The notes under the pieces are model-generated. The model was not told where the DNA came from. It ran no database searches and saw nothing but the letters and a program-made list of their open reading frames with translations. Positions 56,767 through 64,000 of a stretch of 64,000 nt of DNA are shown one piece after another; the stretch's first letter is position 1; every line of letters begins with the position of its first letter. Location of the stretch: contig NZ_OX366334.1 of assembly GCF_947250645.1 (NCBI RefSeq), positions 558,001 to 622,000 of the forward strand, written 5' to 3'. Origin of the DNA: Wolbachia endosymbiont (group B) of Eucosma cana (GTDB lineage: Bacteria > Pseudomonadota > Alphaproteobacteria > Rickettsiales > Anaplasmataceae). A program made the translations under genes and the position numbers.

Positions 56767-58317
56767 CTATTTTATCACTGGTGGTTTTTCAAAAGTATGA
56801 AAAGGCGGTGGTGAAGATACCGTCCATTCTAAAGTGTCACCTTCCCAAGGATTATCTCCAGTTTTTTTGCCCCACTTAAAGAGATGTATAACTATAAATA
56901 CAAAAAACATAACTGAAAGAAAGGACATATATGAGCCAATTGAGGATATATAATTCCAAGGGATAAACGCGTCGGGATAATCAGGTATACGCCTTGGCAT
57001 ACCTGCTAATCCCAGGAAATGCTGGGGTAAGAAAGTGACATTGGTGCTAATAAAAGTGAGCCAAAAGTGTATCTTTCCTAAACACTCGTTATATTGCTTA
57101 CCTGACATTTTGCCTATCCAATAATAAAAACCGGCGAAAGCTCCAAATAATGCAGCAAGCGACATGACATAGTGAAAGTGAGCAACGACATAATAGGTAT
57201 CGTGCAAAAGCTTATCTATTCCACCGTGAGAAAGAATTATTCCGGTTATACCACCTCCAACAAACATGAAAATAAAACCTAATGCAAACAGCATTGGTGT
57301 CTTCAATTCAATCGCTCCACCCCACATAGTTGCAATCCAACTAAAGACTTTTACACCAGTTATAACACCAATGAAAATTGTGCTAGTGCTAAAAAATATA
57401 GCAGCATCCTCGCTAAGCCCAACAGTAAACATATGGTGAGCCCAAACCATGAAGCCAAACGTTGCTATTCCTATCATGGCATAAACCATTCCCATATAAC
57501 CAAATACTGGCCTATGAGAAAAAGTTGACACAATCTGACTGATGATACCAAATGCAGGAAAAATAATTATGTAAACTTCTGGATGACCAAAAAACCAAAA
57601 CAGATGTTGAAATAACACAGGATCACCACCACCAGCAGGATCAAAAAAGGAGGTACCTATATTACGATCAGTGAGCAGCATAGTTATAGCACCAGCAAGT
57701 ACCGGTAAGGCAACAATTAACATAAATGACGTGAGTAAAATAGACCAAACAAATAGTGGTATCTTAGTTAGTGACATACCTTTTGCACGCATATTGAATA
57801 TGGTAACTATAAAGTTGATCGCCCCAACAATTGATGACATACCAGCAATATGAAGTGCAAGTATAGCAAGATCAACTCCTGCACTTGGGTGGGACATAAT
57901 TTGCGACAAAGGTGGGTATAAAGTCCATCCTGTTCCAGGACCTTCGCCAGCAAATACCGAGAGGATAAGCAAAATAAAAGATGAAACTAACAACCAAAAA
58001 CTTAAATTATTCATACGAGGAAATGCCATATCTGGTGCACCAATCATGAGAGGTACGAACCAATTACCAAATCCTCCCATTAAGGCTGGCATTATCATAA
58101 AAAACACCATTATTACCGCATGCCCTGTAATCATTACGTTATATAGCTGGTAATTATTGTTAAGTATATTAATGTGCATTAGCTGAGTACGAATAATTAC
58201 CGATAATAATCCACCAATAATTCCAGCTAATATGGAAAAAATAATGTATAGTGTCCCTATATCTTTGTGATTAGTAGAAAACAGCCAACGTCTTATACCT
58301 TTTGGTACATCACTCAT
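56767..58317 (-). CDS. coxA: cytochrome c oxidase subunit I
   Basis: The proton-pumping catalytic subunit with heme a, heme a3 and CuB, 12 membrane helices, 516 residues. Ligand motifs: I-T-G-H-A-V (heme a His), W-F-F-G-H-P-E-V-Y (CuB His linked to Tyr), the H-H-M-F pair, and H-F-H-Y-V at the heme a3/heme a histidines. The order coxB-coxA-ctaB-coxF-like is typical of Alphaproteobacteria. Confidence 0.98.
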   Translation of the reverse strand: MSDVPKGIRRWLFSTNHKDIGTLYIIFSILAGIIGGLLSVIIRTQLMHINILNNNYQLYNVMITGHAVIMVFFMIMPALMGGFGNWFVPLMIGAPDMAFPRMNNLSFWLLVSSFILLILSVFAGEGPGTGWTLYPPLSQIMSHPSAGVDLAILALHIAGMSSIVGAINFIVTIFNMRAKGMSLTKIPLFVWSILLTSFMLIVALPVLAGAITMLLTDRNIGTSFFDPAGGGDPVLFQHLFWFFGHPEVYIIIFPAFGIISQIVSTFSHRPVFGYMGMVYAMIGIATFGFMVWAHHMFTVGLSEDAAIFFSTSTIFIGVITGVKVFSWIATMWGGAIELKTPMLFALGFIFMFVGGGITGIILSHGGIDKLLHDTYYVVAHFHYVMSLAALFGAFAGFYYWIGKMSGKQYNECLGKIHFWLTFISTNVTFLPQHFLGLAGMPRRIPDYPDAFIPWNYISSIGSYMSFLSVMFFVFIVIHLFKWGKKTGDNPWEGDTLEWTVSSPPPFHTFEKPPVIK

Positions 58318-58332
58318 ATCTATACTCCAAAC

Positions 58333-59139
58333 TTAACTTACTAATTTTTTATCTTCAATCCACTTATTAAAATCTTCTTTACTCACTGCTTCAACAACAA
58401 TTGGCATAAATCCATGACCTTGACCACATAGTTCATAACATTGCCCATAATAAATACCGGGCTTTGTAACGTTAAACCATGCTTCATTCAGCCTACCTGG
58501 TATTGCATCAATTTTTATACCAAAAGCCGGTATTCCCCAGCTATGTATTACATCTCCTGCTGTCACTTGTAAACGAATATTAGTATTGATAGGTAAAATA
58601 ACGTTATTATCAACAGAGAATAGTTTTAAATCTCTTTCGGTAAAGTCTTCTTTTCCTTTTATATAGCTGTCAAATGAAATACCTTGATATTCTGGGTACT
58701 GGTAACTCCAATACCATTGATGACCAATAACTTTTAGTGTTATGTCAGCTTTTGGCACTTTCTCCTGTAGTTTAATTAATTCAGCATTTTTAAAAGCCAA
58801 TACCCCAACAATAATCGTTGGTATAACAAACCAGATAATTTCTACAAAGATATTATGAGTTATTTTACTGACATTTTTCACTTTGCCCTTACGAAAGCGA
58901 AATACTATATAAGCAAGCAGGGCCCATACAAAAAGCATAATTGCAATCATTACACTCATCACAAACGAATGTAACTTAACTACAGCCTCCATCATCTCAG
59001 TTGCAGGCGCAGGAAATCCAAATTGCCAAGAAGTAGGAGCAGAAGCAATTGATATGTTTGAGTAAAACATTATCAATAATGCAAATAACTTCACCATATT
59101 TTTTGCTGTAAAACTAACTGTATAATAATATATATACAC
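58333..59139 (-). CDS. coxB: cytochrome c oxidase subunit II
   Basis: Carries the CuA centre that accepts electrons from cytochrome c. Signal sequence/hydrophobic N-terminus, two further helices (about 55-80 and 100-120), the aromatic W-Y-W-S-Y-Q-Y-P patch, and C-Y-E-L-C-G-Q-G-H-G-F-M as the CuA ligand set. 268 residues. First gene of the cox operon; its promoter must be in the 59140-59650 spacer. Confidence 0.97.
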   Translation of the reverse strand: MYIYYYTVSFTAKNMVKLFALLIMFYSNISIASAPTSWQFGFPAPATEMMEAVVKLHSFVMSVMIAIMLFVWALLAYIVFRFRKGKVKNVSKITHNIFVEIIWFVIPTIIVGVLAFKNAELIKLQEKVPKADITLKVIGHQWYWSYQYPEYQGISFDSYIKGKEDFTERDLKLFSVDNNVILPINTNIRLQVTAGDVIHSWGIPAFGIKIDAIPGRLNEAWFNVTKPGIYYGQCYELCGQGHGFMPIVVEAVSKEDFNKWIEDKKLVS

Positions 59140-59653
59140 TTACTATGCAAACAGAGATTATAGAATGTACACAAGTGTTTTGCTAAATATTGAATCAAAA
59201 GTAAATGATGATTAATGTTTTTTTAGCATTTAATAAATATACTAATACGATACTAACTTGAGGAAAAAGCATTTACATGAATCTATTTTAAGTTAAAATA
59301 TTATAATATTTTAAGTTAAGTATTTACTTTAAGGAAGTTCTATAATAAGTTTAATAGTGTCTGTTATTGCTAATAACCCTCTAGCCTCACACCTAAAAGC
59401 AGTAACAGACACTATTAAACTTTAGGTAAGTTTGCCTATTTATAATTCATTAAGGTAAAAATCTTACTAATTCCTTTAATTCTATTATACAGCTGAGTTT
59501 ACTAATTAACCTTTAATGTTTACGTTAGCATTTGCATCTTAAATCAAAGATTTACATATTATAGAAAATAATTATAAAATAATACACTACTTGTGTGTAA
59601 ATTTTTTTGCATATCAAACTCTGTAAACAAATTTTTTAGAAAAGCAAAATAAA
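59140..59653. other. 514-bp spacer holding a large hairpin
   Basis: No protein gene found. The only strong structure is the inverted repeat at 59347-59422. It lies between hlyD and coxB, both on the minus strand. Confidence 0.55.
59347..59422. repeat. 25-bp inverted repeat (hairpin) of unknown role
   Basis: The left arm 59347-59371 and right arm 59398-59422 are complementary at 24 of 25 positions (AAGTTTAATAGTGTCTGTTA... and its inverse), with a 26-nt loop. There is no T-run directly after either arm. It could be a terminator between hlyD and coxB, a small RNA, or a palindromic mobile repeat. Confidence 0.75.
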
Positions 59654-61165
59654 TTATCTCTCTATGAAAGATCTATCGAATGTTGCAATTATAGGTGTAA
59701 ACAAGAACGATAAAAGAGTGCGGGATTGAGTAACTATATATACTTCTGCTGGCATACCAGGATATAGGTATACGTTTTTAAATTGAGCAAGTTCTGATTT
59801 TGGTATCACCACTCGCACTGAATAATAACGCCCCATCCTTGGATCATCAAGAGCATCAGGGGAAATATGGTTTACTATACCGTTAATTAAACTTAAGCGA
59901 CGTGCACTATAAGCGCTCAGCCTTACTTTAACTTTTAGCCCTTCTAGTCCGTCGATAGAGACTATATTGCTATCTTTCTTTTTTGCTGACAGTATCTCTT
60001 CTATGTTTCTGGTTAGAACTTTAGCATCTATTATTAGATCATCATCTGATGGTACTATACTCATGATTGGAACTCCAGATTGTATAACACCACCTTCAGT
60101 GTGGTATCTTATATCTGTAACTATACCATCTTGAGGTGATTTAATTATTGTACGTGCTAACGAATCTTCAGCAACCATCAGCCTCTCTTTTAAGTCTGCA
60201 ATAGATGTATTAACTTCCTTAAGCTCAGCATTTGCTCTTTCTTGAGCATCATTCTTCACATTTATAATCTCTAACTCATTTTCTCCAATCTTTTGCTGTA
60301 CTTGAGATATTGCAGAACGGTAATGTCCAACTCTACCCTCAATTTCAGCAAACTGTTTTTCTAAAGCTAAAATGTGTGGTTTGCTTATATGGCCACTATC
60401 AAGTAATTGTCTTTTTGTTTCTAACTCCTCAGTTATCAAGTCATATTGCTTATGGGCTGCATTTAGTTGAAAATTTAGCCCTGCTAATTCATCATTTAAC
60501 TGCTTTATACGTTGTTGCAGTATGTCAGTTTTTCCTAATATACTCTTTCTCTGAGAGTTGAACAACTTTACCTGATTCTTTATCGCTTTATTTACAAGTT
60601 CATCGTTAGATAATCTTTTAACCTCATCAGAAAATTCTAGCGTATCTAAGTCTCCCCTAATTGCAATAAGTCTTGCTTCAGTTGCCAAAAATGATAAGAG
60701 TTTTTCTTTAATTATACTCAAATTTGCCTTTTCGTTAACATCACTTAATAAAACTAAAGGCTCATCTTTTTTAACTGTTTGACCTTCTTTTACTAAAATT
60801 TTGCTTATTATTCCCCCACCCAAGTGTTGAACTATTTTTCTATTTGAAGAGACAATAACTTCTCCACTTGCATGCACTGCTCCATCAATTGGAGCTATAG
60901 CCGACCAAATACCACCTATTCCAAAAAAGATGAATATTACCACTAAACCAAAAAATAGTGGTCCCCATGTGACTTTTAGGACTTCATTTATGTTATTACT
61001 CTCACGTTTAAAAATAAAATTTATCATCGCATCAATCCATGCGAACGTCTTATCCAAAAATTGATATTTCTTCTTTCTATTTCCTGCCCCTTGCATATCT
61101 ATATCATCGCCACCAATCAGGCCTGTCAAAGAAAGTCCAGCACTAAGTTTTTTTAACTTACTCAT
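59654..61165 (-). CDS. type I secretion membrane-fusion protein (HlyD family)
   Basis: The periplasmic adaptor of an ABC-type (type I) exporter. Cytoplasmic N-terminus, one membrane helix (about 72-92, F-F-G-L-V-V-I-F-I-F-F-G-I-G), a biotinyl-lipoyl half (D-G-A-V-H-A-S-G-E-V), a long coiled-coil hairpin (about 180-340), and the closing lipoyl half (I-K-S-P-Q-D-G-I-V-T-D). 503 residues. The ABC exporter partner is not in this window. Confidence 0.92.
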   Translation of the reverse strand: MSKLKKLSAGLSLTGLIGGDDIDMQGAGNRKKKYQFLDKTFAWIDAMINFIFKRESNNINEVLKVTWGPLFFGLVVIFIFFGIGGIWSAIAPIDGAVHASGEVIVSSNRKIVQHLGGGIISKILVKEGQTVKKDEPLVLLSDVNEKANLSIIKEKLLSFLATEARLIAIRGDLDTLEFSDEVKRLSNDELVNKAIKNQVKLFNSQRKSILGKTDILQQRIKQLNDELAGLNFQLNAAHKQYDLITEELETKRQLLDSGHISKPHILALEKQFAEIEGRVGHYRSAISQVQQKIGENELEIINVKNDAQERANAELKEVNTSIADLKERLMVAEDSLARTIIKSPQDGIVTDIRYHTEGGVIQSGVPIMSIVPSDDDLIIDAKVLTRNIEEILSAKKKDSNIVSIDGLEGLKVKVRLSAYSARRLSLINGIVNHISPDALDDPRMGRYYSVRVVIPKSELAQFKNVYLYPGMPAEVYIVTQSRTLLSFLFTPIIATFDRSFIER

Positions 61166-61319
61166 TATAATGCTACTTTGAATTCTTGTTAATCAGAATA
61201 ACACACAAAAACAAAGAATCTATAACTTAAGCATTTTACTTAGACTGTGAGACACTAGAATAAACTATTTAGTAACAATTCTTATACTCCATTCAATGGT
61301 TCAGCATTAGGCTAGAAAA

Positions 61320-61748
61320 TCAAAACGGTTTTACAACAACCATGATAACTATAATTATTATTAACACTGTTACTGCTTCGTTTAAAACACGAAAATAAAC
61401 GTGAGTTTTCTTATTCAAGCCCACTGCAAAATTTTTTCTATGTTTTGCAAGTAGGCCATGAATAGCAAACATTAAGAATAATGCTAGCGCTTTTACATGA
61501 AACCACCCTTCGCGGTATGCTTCCCTAATAATCATTAGCATAATTCCAAAACTAAGCGAGAAAAGCATTGCAGGGTTTATGATATATCTAAGGAGTCTCT
61601 TCTCCATTATTTGAAGTAAGCTGTCATTTTCTGACCCTGGTTTTACAGATGCATGGTAAACATAAAGCCTTGGCAAATAGAGCATACCTGCCACCCACAT
61701 AATTACAGAGATAACGTGAAAAGCTTCAAGCCAGTGATAGTAGTCCAT
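61320..61748 (-). CDS. hemJ: protoporphyrinogen oxidase HemJ
   Basis: A heme-biosynthesis enzyme of the UPF0093/HemJ membrane family, 142 residues, four or five helices. Conserved: the histidine in E-A-F-H-V-I, W-V-A-G-M-L-Y-L-P-R-L-Y-V-Y-H, and the G-W-F-H-V-K helix. HemJ is the usual form in Rickettsiales that lack HemG/HemY. Divergent from pdhA. Confidence 0.9.
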   Translation of the reverse strand: MDYYHWLEAFHVISVIMWVAGMLYLPRLYVYHASVKPGSENDSLLQIMEKRLLRYIINPAMLFSLSFGIMLMIIREAYREGWFHVKALALFLMFAIHGLLAKHRKNFAVGLNKKTHVYFRVLNEAVTVLIIIIVIMVVVKPF

Positions 61749-61758
61749 ATAGATAGTG

Positions 61759-61788
61759 TTACAAAATGTTAAAGATTTCTGGTATGAT
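61759..61788 (+). promoter_or_regulatory. possible promoter of pdhA
   Basis: TTACAA (61759-61764), 18 bp, TATGAT (61783-61788), 25 bp before the pdhA ATG at 61814. Confidence 0.45.
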
Positions 61789-61813
61789 CTCAGTTTAATA
61801 AAAGAAAGTCAAT

Positions 61814-62794
61814 ATGAAAGCAGGAAATTTCACTAAAGAGCAAGTGATTGGGTTCTACAGAAAAATGCTTCTAATACGCAGATTTGAGGAAAAAGCAGGA
61901 CAATTATACGGAATGGGATTAATAGGCGGATTCTGTCACTTATCAATAGGGCAAGAAGCAGTTGCAGTTGGGACTCAAGCTGCATCAAAACCTGGTGATG
62001 CTTTTATCACAAGCTATAGAGACCATGGCTTAATGCTCTCATGTGATTCTGATCCAAATGTTGTAATGGCAGAACTCACGGGCAAAGAAACAGGATGTTC
62101 AAAAGGCAAAGGTGGCTCCATGCACATATTTGATGTTGAAAAAAATTTCTTTGGTGGACATGGAATAGTAGGTGCACAAGTCCCAATTGGTACAGGAATA
62201 GCATTTGCTAATAAATACAAGAAAAAAGATAACGTTGTATTCACATATTTTGGTGACGGTGCTGCAAATCAAGGACAAGTATATGAATCATTTAATATGG
62301 CAGCTTTATGGAAATTACCTGTGGTTTACATCATAGAAAATAACGAATACGCAATGGGAACTTCTGTGCAAAGATCAACTTTAGTAACTGAACTATATAA
62401 AAGAGGAGAGAGTTTTGGTATTCCTGGAAAACAAGTTGATGGAATGGATTTTTTCTCTGTCTATGAGATAACAAGTGAAATAGCTGAGCACGTACGTGGG
62501 GGAAAAGGACCTCTCTTGCTTGAAATGAAGACATATAGATATCGTGGCCATTCGATGTCAGATCCTGCTACTTATCGCTCAAAAGAAGAAGTTGAAGATA
62601 TGAAGCAAAATCATGATCCTATAAGCACCTTAAAGCAGTATATAACAGACAATAAAATCGCTTCTGATGAAGAATGCAAAGCTATTGATAAGGAAATACG
62701 AGATTTAGTAAAAAAGTCAGAAGATTTTGCTAAAAATAGTAAAGAGCCAGGCATTGATGAACTATATACTGATGTTTATAAATTTGTTAGCTAA
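61814..62794 (+). CDS. pdhA: pyruvate dehydrogenase E1 component, alpha subunit
   Basis: A thiamine-diphosphate enzyme that decarboxylates pyruvate in the PDH complex. The TPP motif G-D-G-A-A-N-Q-G ending in N-N is present, with the phosphorylation-loop-like Y-R-G-H-S-M-S-D-P and G-G-S-M-H. 326 residues, normal for bacterial E1-alpha. The E1-beta gene is not adjacent here. Confidence 0.97.
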   Translation: MKAGNFTKEQVIGFYRKMLLIRRFEEKAGQLYGMGLIGGFCHLSIGQEAVAVGTQAASKPGDAFITSYRDHGLMLSCDSDPNVVMAELTGKETGCSKGKGGSMHIFDVEKNFFGGHGIVGAQVPIGTGIAFANKYKKKDNVVFTYFGDGAANQGQVYESFNMAALWKLPVVYIIENNEYAMGTSVQRSTLVTELYKRGESFGIPGKQVDGMDFFSVYEITSEIAEHVRGGKGPLLLEMKTYRYRGHSMSDPATYRSKEEVEDMKQNHDPISTLKQYITDNKIASDEECKAIDKEIRDLVKKSEDFAKNSKEPGIDELYTDVYKFVS

Positions 62795-62999
62795 TCAGTT
62801 GCCATCAAAATTATGTTTTGGCCTACTATAGATATTTTTTGGCAGCACTTAACTTTATTATATAACAGCCTAGTCAATAGAAACTGTAGTAACTCTTATA
62901 TTATTGATATACACCGCTCTTGGATCATAGGTTAAATGAGTTTTATTTGACTTTTTGTGCTAGTTTGCAGAATATAAAGTTATTAATTGAATAAAATAC

Positions 63000-64000
63000 A
63001 TGACAAAAGAAAACTGGGAGACAGTAATTGGACTTGAGGTACACGCTCAGGTTTCTTCTAAGACAAAGCTATTTTCTAGTTCACTAACGGAATTTGGCAC
63101 TGAGCACAATACTCAAGTTTCTCTAGTTGATGCAGCAATGCCAGGTACATTGCCAATATTAAATTATAGCTGCATAGAGCAAGCAATATGCACCGGACTT
63201 GCAATTTCTGCAGAAATTAATAAATGCTCTTACTTTGACCGGAAAAATTATTTTTATCCCGATTTACCACAAGGTTATCAAATAACCCAGTTCTTTGAGC
63301 CAATAGTTAAAAATGGCAAAGTTTTTATCAATAATAATGAAAAAGAAATAAGAATCGCAAGAATTCACTTAGAGCAAGATGCAGGAAAGAGTATTCATGA
63401 AGAAAGCAAAACTTACATAGATTTAAATCGTGCAGGTGTTGCTTTAATGGAAATTGTTTCAGAGCCAGATCTTCGTTCATCTGCAGAAGCTGCAGAATTC
63501 ATGAAAAAGTTGAGGCAGATTTTGCGTTACATCGGTTCATGTGATGGTGATATGGAAAAGGGGTCACTTCGCTGTGATGCAAATGTTTCTGTTCGCCCAA
63601 AGGGCAGTAGCACATTTGGCACTCGTTGTGAAATAAAAAACTTAAATTCAATACGTTATATTGTACAAGCTATAGATTATGAAGCACAAAGGCAGATCAA
63701 AATTTTGGAAAGCGGAGGAGAAATAAGTCAAGATACCTTATTGTTTGATGTCACTTTAGGAAAAACAAAAGTGATGAGAAGCAAAGAAGATTCAAGTGAC
63801 TATAGATATTTCCCTGAACCTGATTTACTACCTGTTGAAATAAGCCAAGACAAAATTGATTCTATTAAATCATCTTTACCCGAGTTGCCAGATCAAAAAA
63901 AACTTCGATACATAGAGGAATTAGGTATAAATGAATACGATGCAGACGTTATCACTTCTGATAAAGAAATTGCTGATTATTTTGAAAAATTAGCAAAAAA
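63000..64000 (+). CDS. gatB: Asp-tRNA(Asn)/Glu-tRNA(Gln) amidotransferase subunit B, 5' part
   Basis: Starts at ATG 63000 ([17 protein letters not shown]) and is open to the window end, so 333 codons are visible. GatB motifs: [28 protein letters not shown] and [10 protein letters not shown]. It provides the tRNA-binding kinase part of GatCAB, used where GlnRS or AsnRS is missing. The end of the gene is outside the window. Confidence 0.97.
   Translation, partial: MTKENWETVIGLEVHAQVSSKTKLFSSSLTEFGTEHNTQVSLVDAAMPGTLPILNYSCIEQAICTGLAISAEINKCSYFDRKNYFYPDLPQGYQITQFFEPIVKNGKVFINNNEKEIRIARIHLEQDAGKSIHEESKTYIDLNRAGVALMEIVSEPDLRSSAEAAEFMKKLRQILRYIGSCDGDMEKGSLRCDANVSVRPKGSSTFGTRCEIKNLNSIRYIVQAIDYEAQRQIKILESGGEISQDTLLFDVTLGKTKVMRSKEDSSDYRYFPEPDLLPVEISQDKIDSIKSSLPELPDQKKLRYIEELGINEYDADVITSDKEIADYFEKLAK

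Noticed and set aside
59347..59422. 6S RNA or a tRNA-like gene at the hairpin
   Set aside because: A single simple stem with unpaired loop; no tRNA arms, and not enough flanking complementarity for 6S RNA.

Overview
The window is AT-rich bacterial chromosome from a Wolbachia (Alphaproteobacteria, Rickettsiales, Anaplasmataceae). The evidence is a virB8-virB9-virB10-virB11-virD4 block beside ribA, a wsp-family outer-membrane gene and topA; typical rickettsial proteins (HemJ, YhdP-like protein, cytochrome oxidase set); WO-type prophage baseplate remnants; many insertion sequences of several families; and ankyrin-like, coiled-coil and OTU-domain proteins of the kind Wolbachia uses or is suspected to use against its host. 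I cannot name the strain from sequence alone.

Layout. 1-2133: 3' part of topA. 2189-3587: IS3-family copy 1, itself carrying a ~102-bp MITE-like insert, which cut off the 3' end of wspB. 3588-10449 (minus): wspB remnant and type IV secretion genes virD4, virB11, virB10, virB9, virB8 (transcribed right to left, virB8 first). 10522-11715: ribA and tRNA-Leu. 11906-18086: secreted phosphoesterase, dcd, trkH, an ankyrin-like protein ending in a CaaX-like tail, pstS-like gene. 18279-21228 (minus): rpsB-tsf-pyrH-frr. 21410-23850: tRNA-Asp, yajC, glmS. 24475-26498: two Wolbachia-type hypothetical proteins. 26488-29802: gamma-carbonic-anhydrase-like gene, secG, pyrG, a small unknown gene, tadA.

29803-40000 is an accessory island. 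It has a 484-codon coiled-coil gene broken by two different IS elements (the original reading frame can be rebuilt exactly), two intact IS3 copies, an IS630, a decayed IS5, a decayed IS200/IS605, a decayed IS481, and a scrap of phage WO tail/baseplate genes (tail-like pseudogene, gpV, a truncated PAAR spike-tip gene). 40103-45122 holds two OTU-type cysteine-protease paralogues (one intact, one broken), ychF, and a repeat-containing hypothetical gene.

45268-64000 is mostly housekeeping: glpX, an ankyrin/membrane protein, tRNA-Arg, an ABC ATPase, tatA, a tandem pair of exoD-like genes with a gene-conversion signature, cysS, a YqaA/DedA-like gene, a large AsmA-like gene, rnhA, the coxB-coxA-ctaB operon ending in a tiny CoxF-like gene, a type I secretion HlyD adaptor, hemJ, pdhA and the 5' part of gatB.

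The most interesting items are the OTU pair with tandem ubiquitin-interacting-motif-like LQEQE repeats, the ankyrin-like protein ending in CCIL, the double-interrupted coiled-coil gene, and the IS-truncated wspB at the end of the secretion operon.
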